From positions 62,001 to 126,000 of the forward strand of contig NZ_FTPP01000002.1 in NCBI RefSeq assembly GCF_900156345.1: DNA of 64,000 bases, given 5' to 3'. Shown piece after piece: positions 8,779 to 18,033 of the stretch (position 1 is its first letter; every line of letters begins with the position of its first letter). A program made the translations under genes and the position numbers. The notes under the pieces were generated by a model. The model was not told where the DNA came from. It ran no database searches and saw nothing but the letters and a program-made list of their open reading frames with translations. The stretch comes from Pontibacter indicus. GTDB taxonomy: Bacteria > Bacteroidota > Bacteroidia > Cytophagales > Hymenobacteraceae.

Positions 8779-11085
8779 ATGGCAACAACCACCCGCCCAA
8801 AACCAAAGTCGGTATTCCCCAAGATCATTTCCACACTCTGGCTGCTCTTTTTGAGTGGCCTGGCCGTGTTCATCCTCTATATTTATGCGGTTAGCGTCAA
8901 CTTCCTGAACCTGTTCGGGGACCTGCCGAACATGCGCACCCTCGAGAACCCGAAGAGTGCCCTTTCCTCCGTGCTTTACTCCGCCGACAACAAGGAACTG
9001 GGCAAGTACTTCCGGGAGAACCGCACCCCGATCGAATTCAATGACCTGCCTGAGAACTTTGTGCATGCCCTGATGGCAACAGAGGACATCCGTTTTGAGG
9101 AGCACTCAGGTATAGACCCTGAGGCCATGGCGCGCGTGGCTGGCTCCCTGATGATCGGAGCCTCGAAGGGTGGTGGCAGTACCATTACGCAGCAGTTGGC
9201 CAAAAACCTGTTCCGCACCCGTGGCGAAGAGCTCAACAATGGCTACCTCAACGACAAGCCTGGATTCCGTACTCTGATCCATAAAACAAAAGAGTGGATC
9301 ATGGCTGTGAAGTTAGAGCAGTCCTATACCAAGCAGGAGATCATGACCATGTACCTGAACATCTTCGAGTTCGGTAGCAACGCCTTTGGTCTGCAGTCAG
9401 CGGCGAAGACGTTTTTTGGCAAGAACGCAAAGGATTTGGAAGTGCATGAGTCGGCCGTGCTGGTAGGTCTGTTCAAGAACCCGAACTACTATAGCCCGAA
9501 ATTCAACCCGGAGAACTCAAAACGCCGTCGCAATGTGGTGCTTTCGCAGATGGTGAAGTACGGCTACATGACACAGGCGGAATATGACAGCCTGAAAGAT
9601 CAGGACATCGCCCTGAAGTACCGTGTCGAAAACCAGAACGTTGGCCTGGCGCCTTATTTCCGCACCGAAGCTAGCAAGTTTTTGCTGAAGTGGTGCCGCG
9701 AGAACGGCTATGACCTGTATGCCGATGGCTTAAAAATTTATACCACCATCGACTCGCGCATGCAGCAATATGCCGAGCAGGCGGTGGAGGAGCACATGAA
9801 GGATCGCCAGAAAGAGTTCTTTGCACACTGGAAGGGCCGTAACCCTTGGATCGATCGCCAGGGCAGGGAGATCCCGAACTTCCTGCAGACTGCTATTAAG
9901 CGCACTGACCGCTACCGCAACCTGCACCGTCAGTTCGACGGCAACCAAGACTCCATTAACTTCTACCTGAACAAGAAGATCCCGATGACGGTCTTTACTT
10001 ATGATGGTGAGAAGGAAATGATGATGAGTCCGCTTGACTCGCTCCGGCACTACAAGCACTACCTGCATACCGGCTTTATGGCCATGGAGCCGCAGACGGG
10101 CCACATCAAGGCCTGGGTGGGTGGTATCAATTACAAGCACTTCAAGTACGACCACGTGAAACAGGGCGCCCGCCAGCCGGGTTCTGTCTTTAAACCCTTC
10201 CTCTACACGGCAGCTATCGAAAACGGCTACTACCCTTGCTACGAAACGCTCGATACGCAGGTATGTATACCTTTGGGTGATGGCACCATGTGGTGTCCAA
10301 ACAATGCGGATAATAAGTTCTCCGGTGAGAAGTTTACGCTGCGCAATGCGATGGCAAAGTCAATTAACTCGATTTCGGCCTTCCTGGTAAACAAGCTGGG
10401 TGCTGAAACATTGGTGAAGACGGCCAAACGCATGGGTATTACGACGCCGCTGGAGGCGAACCCTTCGCTCGCGCTGGGTGTGAACGACGTAACGCTCTAT
10501 GATATGGTAGGTGCCTACGGTACTTTCGTGAATAGTGGTACCTGGGTGGAGCCAAACTTTATCACCCGCATCGAGGATAAGCATGGCAATGTGCTGCATG
10601 AGTTTGTGCCAAAGACAGTAGATGCGCTTAGCGAAGAGACAGCCTATATGATGGTGCACATGCTGAAAGCGGCGGCTGAGCCAGGTGGTACGGCCTACTA
10701 CGGTCTGCGCCACCGCAACGGACTGAAAAACGAGATCGGTGGTAAAACGGGTACGACTCAGAATTACTCCGATGCCTGGTTCATGGGTATCACTCCAGAC
10801 TTGGTGGCCGGTGCCTGGGTAGGTGGCGATGACCGATCCATCCACTTCCGCACCATTGCCCTGGGTCAGGGTAATAAACTGGCGATGCCAATCTATGGCA
10901 GCTTCCTGCAGAAGGTATACGCTGACAAATCGCTGGAAAGATCAAAAGAACCATTCCCTAAACCTTCTACGCCTTTATCGGTAGAATTAGATTGCTCTAA
11001 GTACAATAACGGCATACCTGTAGACTCTGCCCAACAGGACGAGTTCTACCAGGTTCCTGCCCCGATTGACTTAGATGCTTTCTAA
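8779..11085 (+). CDS. mrcA: Class A penicillin-binding protein (PBP1A-like bifunctional peptidoglycan synthase)
   Basis: 768 aa. Cytoplasmic tail, one TM helix (about residues 20-42), GT51 glycosyltransferase domain with catalytic Glu102 in TEDIRFEEHSG and the GGSTITQQLAKN motif, then a transpeptidase domain with SVFK (Ser469-Lys472), SIN in MAKSINSISAF, and KTG (656-658). Both active sites look complete. It polymerises glycan strands and cross-links peptides in the periplasm. The start is 1 bp after the porW stop, so the two are probably co-transcribed. Confidence 0.95.
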   Translation: MATTTRPKPKSVFPKIISTLWLLFLSGLAVFILYIYAVSVNFLNLFGDLPNMRTLENPKSALSSVLYSADNKELGKYFRENRTPIEFNDLPENFVHALMATEDIRFEEHSGIDPEAMARVAGSLMIGASKGGGSTITQQLAKNLFRTRGEELNNGYLNDKPGFRTLIHKTKEWIMAVKLEQSYTKQEIMTMYLNIFEFGSNAFGLQSAAKTFFGKNAKDLEVHESAVLVGLFKNPNYYSPKFNPENSKRRRNVVLSQMVKYGYMTQAEYDSLKDQDIALKYRVENQNVGLAPYFRTEASKFLLKWCRENGYDLYADGLKIYTTIDSRMQQYAEQAVEEHMKDRQKEFFAHWKGRNPWIDRQGREIPNFLQTAIKRTDRYRNLHRQFDGNQDSINFYLNKKIPMTVFTYDGEKEMMMSPLDSLRHYKHYLHTGFMAMEPQTGHIKAWVGGINYKHFKYDHVKQGARQPGSVFKPFLYTAAIENGYYPCYETLDTQVCIPLGDGTMWCPNNADNKFSGEKFTLRNAMAKSINSISAFLVNKLGAETLVKTAKRMGITTPLEANPSLALGVNDVTLYDMVGAYGTFVNSGTWVEPNFITRIEDKHGNVLHEFVPKTVDALSEETAYMMVHMLKAAAEPGGTAYYGLRHRNGLKNEIGGKTGTTQNYSDAWFMGITPDLVAGAWVGGDDRSIHFRTIALGQGNKLAMPIYGSFLQKVYADKSLERSKEPFPKPSTPLSVELDCSKYNNGIPVDSAQQDEFYQVPAPIDLDAF

Positions 11086-11097
11086 TAAGAATGAAGC

Positions 11098-12918
11098 ATG
11101 GCTGCAAACGAGAAGTTGCGGGAAAAAATATCCCATTTACCACATAAACCGGGCATTTATAAGTTCTTTGATGATGAGGGCATCATCTATGTAGGCAAAG
11201 CGATTGATATCAGAAAGCGTGTCAGCTCCTATTTCAATCGCTCTGCCCAGCATAACAAAAAAACGCTTAAGCTCATTTCCAAGATCAAGGACATCGAGTT
11301 CACGATTGTGGACACGGAAGCTGATGCCTTTTTGCTGGAGAACAACCTCATCAAGCAGTACCAGCCCAAGTATAACATTCTGCTCAAAGACGGGAAAACC
11401 TACCCTTACATCTGCATTGTAAACGAGCGTTTCCCACGTGTCATCAGTACGCGCAACAAGATCAACGATGGCTCACGCTATTTTGGCCCTTATCCCAGCG
11501 GCACGACCATGCACATTGTGCTGGACCTGATCCGGACGCTGTACCCATTGCGCACTTGTACTTATAACCTATCGCCGGAGAACATTGCAGCCGGTAAGTT
11601 TAAGGTATGCCTAGAGTATCACATCGGTAATTGCAAAGGCCCTTGCGAAGATCTGATCGACGAAACGACTTACAACCAGTATATCTCTCAGATCCGGAAT
11701 ATCTTGTCGGGTAACCTCTCCATCGCGAAGACCTATTTCAAGGAACGCATGGCAGAGGCTGCGGCAGATTACCAGTACGAGCAGGCACACCGCTATAAAC
11801 AGAAACTAGACCTGTTAGAGGACTATCAGGCCAAATCAACTGTTGTGAGTAACACGCTCTCAAACATTGATGTGTTCACAATTACCTCCAATGAGAAGTG
11901 CGCTTTTGTTAACTATCTGAAGGTGATGAACGGCTCCATTATTCAGACGCAGTCGCTGGAGCTGCACAAAAAACTGGATGAAAGTGACGAAGAGCTGCTT
12001 GCCACTGTGATTGTACAGCTGCGACATGAGTTTGAGAGTACGTCCCGCGAGATCATCACGAACATCGAGCTTACCCTTCCACTGGACAACATTACCATCA
12101 CACAGCCTCAAATTGGCGATAAGCGCAAGTTGCTGAATCTCTCACTTAAGAATGCGATGTACCTGCGCAAAGAGCGTGAAGGACGTCAGGAGCAGAATAA
12201 GAGCCTGGGTGAGCAGCGCGAAATACGTGTGCTGGAGACACTGAAAAAAGACCTGCGCCTGACAGAGCTGCCTCGCCAGATCGAGTGCTTCGACAACTCC
12301 AACTTTCAGGGTGACAATCCGGTTGCCTCGATGGTTTGTTTTAAAAACGGGAAGCCCAGCAAAAAAGACTACCGGCACTTTCATATCAAGTCTGTGGTTG
12401 GGCCCAATGACTTTGAGTCGATGTACGAAGTGGTGACACGCCGTTATAAGCGGTTGTTAGATGAGAATCAGCCATTACCTCAACTCATCATCATCGACGG
12501 TGGCAAGGGACAGCTGAGCTTTGCCGTGAAGGCGTTGAAAGACCTCGATCTTTGGGGAAAAATTGCGATCGTAGGTATAGCCAAGCGATTGGAGGAGATC
12601 TTTTACCCGGGCGACAAGCTTCCGCTTTATATTGATAAGAAATCGGAGTCTCTTAAACTGATTCAGCGTCTGCGCAACGAGGCCCACCGATTTGCCATCA
12701 CCTTCCACCGCTCCCGCCGTGATGCAGGCACGCTTAAGACTGAATTGACGGACGTGAAAGGTATAGGCCCTACCACTGCTGATGCACTGCTTCAAAAGTA
12801 CAGATCAGTGAAGAAGCTGAAGGAACTGACATTAGCAGAGTTGACAGAAGAAGTCGGTCAGCGTAAAGCCCACATTCTGTTCGATTACTTTCATGGTGCT
12901 TCAGGAGCTGCATCTTAG
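11098..12918 (+). CDS. uvrC: UvrABC excinuclease subunit C
   Basis: 606 aa, full length. The N-terminal GIY-YIG nuclease (KPGIYKFFDDEGIIYVGKA) makes the 3' incision; a cysteine segment CLEYHIGNCKGPC and the UVR domain (YQYEQAHRYKQKLDLLE) follow. The RNase H-like 5' nuclease has IECFDNSNFQGDNPVASMV and LIIIDGGKGQL, and the C-terminus is a helix-hairpin-helix pair (VKGIGPTTADALL). Acts in nucleotide excision repair with UvrA and UvrB. It starts 12 bp after the PBP gene in the same direction. Confidence 0.98.
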   Translation: MAANEKLREKISHLPHKPGIYKFFDDEGIIYVGKAIDIRKRVSSYFNRSAQHNKKTLKLISKIKDIEFTIVDTEADAFLLENNLIKQYQPKYNILLKDGKTYPYICIVNERFPRVISTRNKINDGSRYFGPYPSGTTMHIVLDLIRTLYPLRTCTYNLSPENIAAGKFKVCLEYHIGNCKGPCEDLIDETTYNQYISQIRNILSGNLSIAKTYFKERMAEAAADYQYEQAHRYKQKLDLLEDYQAKSTVVSNTLSNIDVFTITSNEKCAFVNYLKVMNGSIIQTQSLELHKKLDESDEELLATVIVQLRHEFESTSREIITNIELTLPLDNITITQPQIGDKRKLLNLSLKNAMYLRKEREGRQEQNKSLGEQREIRVLETLKKDLRLTELPRQIECFDNSNFQGDNPVASMVCFKNGKPSKKDYRHFHIKSVVGPNDFESMYEVVTRRYKRLLDENQPLPQLIIIDGGKGQLSFAVKALKDLDLWGKIAIVGIAKRLEEIFYPGDKLPLYIDKKSESLKLIQRLRNEAHRFAITFHRSRRDAGTLKTELTDVKGIGPTTADALLQKYRSVKKLKELTLAELTEEVGQRKAHILFDYFHGASGAAS

Positions 12919-13326
12919 GTAGGGATGTAGTGAATTTGCTTGGGCATTGCTCTATATTATACCTTGGCTATTCTGACTCAGCATTTTTTCCAACTATCAT
13001 TTTTCTCTGTATCCTTAAGCGTCAAGAGAAAATATACCTGAAAGTTTTGTCGCTTTCTTGCTTAATGCTGGTCATATTCCTATTGGCAGGCCGAGGTATA
13101 AGTTAAGCCTATTGCACTGTCTTTTCTATACCTTATAAAGCAACCTTTACTACAGAAGCCTCCCGTAACTGGATCTTACTATTGCCTTTTATTTCACGGC
13201 ATATAAGATGATCTAACAAGTACATTCTATTGATCCCTCAAGTCTAGATCGCTGTTATGCTCAGGTATACCATACCTGAATACATCTTTAACTAGAAGAT
13301 CAAATTAGCAGAATCTGGCTTTAAGC
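12919..13326. other. Non-coding gap between uvrC and gldN
   Basis: About 410 bp with no credible gene on either strand. It holds five AGGTATA/TATACCT copies, one of them inside the near-palindrome TCAGGTATACCATACCTGA (13261-13279; 8-bp arms, 3-nt centre). A terminator closes the gap. Confidence 0.6.
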
Positions 13327-13360
13327 AAAAAAGGGAGATCTTTTCTGATCTCCCTTTTTT
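13327..13360. terminator. Bidirectional terminator between uvrC and gldN
   Basis: Perfect 14-bp stem AAAAAAGGGAGATC / GATCTCCCTTTTTT with loop TTTTCT and A/T tracts on both sides. It ends 18 bp after the gldN stop and faces the uvrC reading direction too. Confidence 0.9.
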
Positions 13361-13378
13361 ATTATGAGTGTTTTGCAA

Positions 13379-14236
13379 TTAGTAGCTCCAGAGGCTGTAT
13401 TCGTACTCGATCAGCGCTTCAAGTGCTTCCTGAGCAGCTAACAGACCTTTCTTGCCACCACCGTAGATATCGCCCAGAGCACGGTCGCCAGGGTTTGAAA
13501 TCTTTGTGATGTAAGAACTGAACAGCCACAGATCAAAAGCGTCAGCCAGGTTCTTGTGCTGTGCGTCGTTCTGTGCATTGTACCAGATGGCCGTTTCAGG
13601 ATTGTTTCTGAAAACTTTTACCAGATCGCTCATCTTAAAGCTACCTACTGTCTGCTCGAAACCAAGTGGGTTAAGGGTAGAAGGTACCTTAATGCTGATC
13701 GTTTGTATATCGTGGTACATGCGAGAGCGCTTCTTATCAAATACTACGTTCTCTTTCAGCTCCAGCAAGTATAGCTGCTTTGCAAAATACTCGTTGCTTA
13801 CAGGACCTGTTTCTTGTGTAGCTGTCGTACCAAGTGCAGCACCCCAGGCATCATCGTCTTCCTCTTCCTGACCAAAACCAGCTGCGATTTCCTCTTCTGT
13901 CAACCCACCGCCCATATCTTTGGCAGTCATGTTGGCAAGGAATTCCTCTCTGGATAAGGGCACGTTTACAGAGTCTGTCTTATAGGCCACCAGCTCGCCG
14001 CTTTTTACAGCTTCGATCAATACCTTGGTGATCTCTCTGTTTTCAGAAAACAATGGTCTGTTTTGCTTTTCGCGCAAGTCGATCTTACGCCAAACCGTTT
14101 TCTTGAACAATACATCAGACTCCGGAATAGGTCTTGCTGATGGATTGCTGGACTGCGTGGTAGACACTTGCTGTGCTACTGCTCCGTAAGAAAGCATCAT
14201 ACCAGCTGCTACACCTATTACTTTGATAAGTTTCAT
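13379..14236 (-). CDS. gldN: Gliding motility / type IX secretion protein GldN
   Basis: 285 aa with an N-terminal signal peptide ending near AVAQQ. The N-terminal half has SDVLFKKTVWRKIDLREKQN followed by PLFSENREITKVLIEAVKSG, characteristic of GldN/PorN. GldN is a periplasmic protein that forms ring structures with the lipoprotein GldK at the outer membrane. It is the last gene of the gldKLMN operon, 25 bp after gldM. Confidence 0.95.
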   Translation of the reverse strand: MKLIKVIGVAAGMMLSYGAVAQQVSTTQSSNPSARPIPESDVLFKKTVWRKIDLREKQNRPLFSENREITKVLIEAVKSGELVAYKTDSVNVPLSREEFLANMTAKDMGGGLTEEEIAAGFGQEEEDDDAWGAALGTTATQETGPVSNEYFAKQLYLLELKENVVFDKKRSRMYHDIQTISIKVPSTLNPLGFEQTVGSFKMSDLVKVFRNNPETAIWYNAQNDAQHKNLADAFDLWLFSSYITKISNPGDRALGDIYGGGKKGLLAAQEALEALIEYEYSLWSY

Positions 14237-14261
14237 ACTCCTTGTAAGCTTCTAATCTTAA

Positions 14262-15860
14262 TTAGTTAAGTGGGATGGTGAAGATACCGTCGCCAGTTGG
14301 CTTAGCGTCAACAGGATTTCCCTGGTAGTTCAGACGCTTCACTTCCATTACTTCGATCGTAACACGGTCGCCTTTGGAAGCTTTAGAGGCAAAACGGCTC
14401 AAGTCACCAGTTGGACTAGAGAATTCAGCCTGGTCTACTGGGTTAGAACCTCTCACGAGAAACGCTCTCCACTTCGTTACTCTATAACGAGCTTCTTGTG
14501 GTAAAAATTGCTTGAAGCCTTCGTCAGAGATCGCCTGTATTTCCACAGCTCTGATGCCTTGCGCTGGCAAACCTCTCTTCTGATCTACTGGTCGGCCATT
14601 CACTACCGTCTGCAGAGATGGTCTTGGCACCGGACGAACCTTGAATGTTTCAGAACCAATGGCGTTGCCGCCGCTGCTTACGTTAAGCTTCACCTCAGTA
14701 GTCGTTGGGATGATCGTTACCTGACCTTTCTTAGCACCTTTGATGGCAGAACCACCTGTTGCAGAGAAGCTAGGATCGTATACCGCACCCAGTGCAGGAA
14801 CCTGTACGTTCAGCTCGTTTGCGCAACCCAGGTATAGGGCCTGAACCGCAGCTGACTGTACCTGAATAACCGGCTTTGCTACAATGTACTCTTCTGTCAC
14901 GTCGAGTACTTCCTGCTCACCGTTCTTATCGATGATTACCTGACCTTTCCAAGTCTGCTTAGAGTTACCATCCGCGTCGTAGTTGTTGGCAGCAGCTGTG
15001 AATTCAATCTGGCCTTTACCGTCAACTACGTTGATTGGCTTGCCCTGGAACGTCATTTTTGGCGTGATCGCGTCAGAAGAAGCGGCAATAAACATGTCCG
15101 CCTTGTACTTCGTACCGGCAGCTACTGTCTTAGACTCAGCACGTGCCATCGCGAAGATCTTCTCGAACTTGATGATGTCAGCACCTACTCTTTGAGCCAG
15201 GTTCTGCAGCGCGTCTGCTTCGTATTTTAGGATCTCAGCTTCCTTCTGAGAAAGTGTTGCCAAAGCAGCTACCAGTGGCGTCGCTTCGAAGTTCAGCTGA
15301 GCGAAGTCTTTGTTGCGCTGGCTACGGTCTTTGGCAGCCATTGGGTCAGTCTTACCATCACGGGCCAGAATGTCCGGCATGTTCGGGTTATACTGCTTCA
15401 TGAACTTCGCGTAGTTGTTCAATCGCTGCTCCAACTCGTAAGCGGCACCGTTTTTAGCACTAGCAGGTCCAATCATGGTGATAGCCACCAGATCTTCAGC
15501 ACTTGGGTTTGCATAGCCGGTTTTATCTTCGTTCTCTCCACCTGTTTTTTCAATCAGCGTGTTGCGAAGGCCGCGGATATACTCCACCAATTCACTTGTC
15601 TCTTTTCTAACAGCGTTAGCGCTCGCCAAAACAGTTTTGTCTTTGTCTCGGTTACCGCCTTCGCTGACCTTGGATTTAATATTCGTTACAACTCCGCTGT
15701 TATCTGTTATTGTCTTATCGTTAACGTCCTTAAGACTTTCATCGATAAACTGGAACTTTAACAGGATAGCAGAGTTCACTTGCAGGGCGAGAAGGGCGGT
15801 CAGTACCAGGTACATCATACCGATCATCTTCTGCCGTGGTGTCTCTTTTCCTCCAGCCAT
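14262..15860 (-). CDS. gldM: Type IX secretion motor subunit GldM
   Basis: 532 aa. A short cytoplasmic N-terminus (MAGGKETPRQKMIGMMYLVL) leads into one TM helix (about residues 12-34) and a long periplasmic part built of the GldM N-terminal helical domain and successive Ig-like domains. With GldL it forms the proton-driven T9SS motor. Arg9, at the membrane entry, is present at the position reported as important in Flavobacterium GldM. It is 51 bp downstream of gldL. Confidence 0.96.
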   Translation of the reverse strand: MAGGKETPRQKMIGMMYLVLTALLALQVNSAILLKFQFIDESLKDVNDKTITDNSGVVTNIKSKVSEGGNRDKDKTVLASANAVRKETSELVEYIRGLRNTLIEKTGGENEDKTGYANPSAEDLVAITMIGPASAKNGAAYELEQRLNNYAKFMKQYNPNMPDILARDGKTDPMAAKDRSQRNKDFAQLNFEATPLVAALATLSQKEAEILKYEADALQNLAQRVGADIIKFEKIFAMARAESKTVAAGTKYKADMFIAASSDAITPKMTFQGKPINVVDGKGQIEFTAAANNYDADGNSKQTWKGQVIIDKNGEQEVLDVTEEYIVAKPVIQVQSAAVQALYLGCANELNVQVPALGAVYDPSFSATGGSAIKGAKKGQVTIIPTTTEVKLNVSSGGNAIGSETFKVRPVPRPSLQTVVNGRPVDQKRGLPAQGIRAVEIQAISDEGFKQFLPQEARYRVTKWRAFLVRGSNPVDQAEFSSPTGDLSRFASKASKGDRVTIEVMEVKRLNYQGNPVDAKPTGDGIFTIPLN

Positions 15861-15911
15861 TTTCTACTTAGTTACTGTTGTTTTCTTGTTGATTTAGGAA
15901 ATGATGCGCAA

Positions 15912-16712
15912 TTAACCTTTCATGGCTGTCAGCATGTTACCGTACACTGTGTTGAGTGAGTGTAGGTTATGCGTCAGTTTAGAAACCTCTTGCTTGAACT
16001 GCTCAGTGTCTTTGCTGGCGTCAGTCAGGTTTTCCATAGCCATGCTCAGGTTTCCGTAGAACTTGTTCATTGCCTTCAGGTGGTTGTTAGCATCCTGAAG
16101 CTCCATTTCGTAAACAGCATTCAAAGCACCTAAGTTTCTTGTCATGCTCTGTACTTGTGTGTGATACTCTTGAGTATCGTTAGCTGCAACCGCCATTCTG
16201 GAAAGTGCATCTGCTGTTGTAGCGTAAGCCTGTGTGATGCGGCCCAGCTCATTTCCAGCCTCCTGCACGCGCAGACCATACTCGTTTGTAGCAGCAGTAG
16301 CCTGGCTCAGGTCAGCCATTTGAGCAGCTGTTTCGCTCAGTCTGTTCAGGCCAAGACCCAGTGAGTTGATTGTGGCTGGCGTGATGTCAGCGTCACGCAT
16401 CATCTTGTCAAGCTCTTTTGTAACAGAAGGAGAGTTGTTTGAAGCTGTTGCCGGGATAAGCGCCTCACCAGTGTAGTCATCTGCCAGCTGTGGGTATACT
16501 CTTGCCCAATCCGGATCGTGTGGCTGTGGCTGAAACGCACTCAGCGCGAAGATAACGGCCTCTGTACCAAGACCTACAATCAGCATGATGTCGGCACCTG
16601 GCCAGTGCTGAATTTTAAACAATGCTCCGATAATTACGACTGCGGCACCTAGACCATAGACTTTGGGCATCAACACGTCGTACAAGAAACTGCGACCTCT
16701 AGCTTTGCTCAT
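15912..16712 (-). CDS. gldL: Type IX secretion motor subunit GldL
   Basis: 266 aa. Two N-terminal TM helices (about residues 18-34 and 42-61) flank FKIQHWPGAD; the second carries Glu51 in GLGTEAVIFALSAF, matching the conserved intramembrane glutamate linked to proton coupling. The rest is a cytoplasmic helical, Asn/Met-rich coiled coil with repeats of L..LN.VY. It sits between gldK and gldM, as expected for the motor operon. Confidence 0.95.
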   Translation of the reverse strand: MSKARGRSFLYDVLMPKVYGLGAAVVIIGALFKIQHWPGADIMLIVGLGTEAVIFALSAFQPQPHDPDWARVYPQLADDYTGEALIPATASNNSPSVTKELDKMMRDADITPATINSLGLGLNRLSETAAQMADLSQATAATNEYGLRVQEAGNELGRITQAYATTADALSRMAVAANDTQEYHTQVQSMTRNLGALNAVYEMELQDANNHLKAMNKFYGNLSMAMENLTDASKDTEQFKQEVSKLTHNLHSLNTVYGNMLTAMKG

Positions 16713-16788
16713 TTTGTTTTCAAAAATTAAATGTGAACGATTGGGTATTAAATTGTTTAGTTTTTAACTGTAAGGATACTTCTGAAGC

Positions 16789-17808
16789 TTATCTGAACTC
16801 TCTGCCTGATGAGCGGCCAAGATAGATCATGGCGTTGCGGAAGCCGATGTATGATCTGGCTGAGTCCTGATATTCGAAGTTACGGGTACCAGTTTCGAGG
16901 AAGTATGCAATATCTTTCCAAGAGCCGCCTCTTACTACTTTGCGCGGCTCGTTGTCATCATAATAAACAGGGTTCAAGTCCCAGGTAATCGGAACAGTAG
17001 CGTCAGCGTAAGCATCTTCGCACCACTCGGCTACGTTACCTGCCATGTCGTACAGACCAAAGTCGTTCGGGAAGAACTGGGCTACAGGAGCTGTGTAGGT
17101 AAAGCCATCGCTGTAGTAGTCGCCACGGCCAGGCTTGAAGTTAGCCAGCAGACAGCCTTTGGCATTGCGCAGGTATGGACCACCCCATGGGTAAGTTGCC
17201 ATGTCGCGGCCGCCTCTTGCAGCGTACTCCCACTCCGCCTCAGAAGGCAGACGGAACTGTGGCATTGGCGCCATGCCGTTGTCAGCATTGGCCTGGTTTT
17301 TATGCTTCGTTCTCCAGTCAGAGAAATACTTGGCGGCAAACCAGTTTACACCCACCACCGGATATTCATCAAATGCCGGGTGAGAGAAATAGTATTCCAT
17401 CAAGGGGTCACCCATGTGGTAAGTGAAGTCACGCACCCAAACAGTAGTGTCAGGATACAGGCTCGTCATCACGAAATCTTCGCCCAGCACATCGATCGAG
17501 TCATTGACCATTACCTCGATAAACTGGCGATACTCGTTGTTCGTAATCTCGGTTTCGTCCATATAGAAGCCACCAATCGTCACCTGCTTGTTCAGGTTCG
17601 CCATAGTTGCCGCAATATCCTGATCAGCCTGACCCATATGGAAGGTTCCGCCCGGGCAGGCAACCATGCCGTAAGGTACAGCCTGTGGATTATAGTCTGG
17701 TCGATCCTCTGCGCCTACCAGGTCGCCTTGCGGTCCTCTTCTTAACCCACAACTCGCAAGCAGTACCACCGCCAAAGCGAAGGAAGACAGCTTTAATAGT
17801 TTGTTCAT
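16789..17808 (-). CDS. gldK: Gliding motility / type IX secretion lipoprotein GldK
   Basis: 339 aa. Signal peptide with lipobox LLASC (Cys20). The body is an FGE-sulfatase (SUMF1-like) fold: PGGTFHMGQ, EITNNEYRQF, FRLPSEAEWEYAARGG, YDMAGNVAEWCEDAY and VVRGGSWKD are all visible. In GldK this fold is structural and forms the outer-membrane ring with GldN. First gene of gldKLMN, with a well-formed promoter 62 nt upstream. Confidence 0.96.
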   Translation of the reverse strand: MNKLLKLSSFALAVVLLASCGLRRGPQGDLVGAEDRPDYNPQAVPYGMVACPGGTFHMGQADQDIAATMANLNKQVTIGGFYMDETEITNNEYRQFIEVMVNDSIDVLGEDFVMTSLYPDTTVWVRDFTYHMGDPLMEYYFSHPAFDEYPVVGVNWFAAKYFSDWRTKHKNQANADNGMAPMPQFRLPSEAEWEYAARGGRDMATYPWGGPYLRNAKGCLLANFKPGRGDYYSDGFTYTAPVAQFFPNDFGLYDMAGNVAEWCEDAYADATVPITWDLNPVYYDDNEPRKVVRGGSWKDIAYFLETGTRNFEYQDSARSYIGFRNAMIYLGRSSGREFR

Positions 17809-17869
17809 GATGACTTTGGAAAAAGTAAATTTTTTAGCAATTATTTATGCACACTATTTCTGGTGTAGC

Positions 17870-17902
17870 AAATATATTGAGAATTAGAAATAAAACAAAA
17901 AC
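17870..17902 (-). promoter_or_regulatory. Promoter of the gldKLMN operon
   Basis: On the minus strand TTTTTG (17897-17902), a 19-nt spacer and TATATTTG (17870-17877) match the Bacteroidota consensus TTTG-N19-TAnnTTTG exactly. The leader would be about 55 nt. The surrounding 17809-18033 is AT-rich and otherwise empty. Confidence 0.8.
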
Positions 17903-18033
17903 AATTAAAATTCTCACTTATTAATAATTTACAAACGGTACAATATCAAGAATATTATACCACATACAATTTATTTTAAGTGTATTTTTTCAAGATTACT
18001 GCTTTTCAGCGATAAATACAATATCCTGAATAT

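Noticed and set aside
13261..13279. Operator for gldN or uvrC
   Set aside because: The palindrome is made of two AGGTATA copies like many others here and is far from both starts, so a specific operator is not supported.
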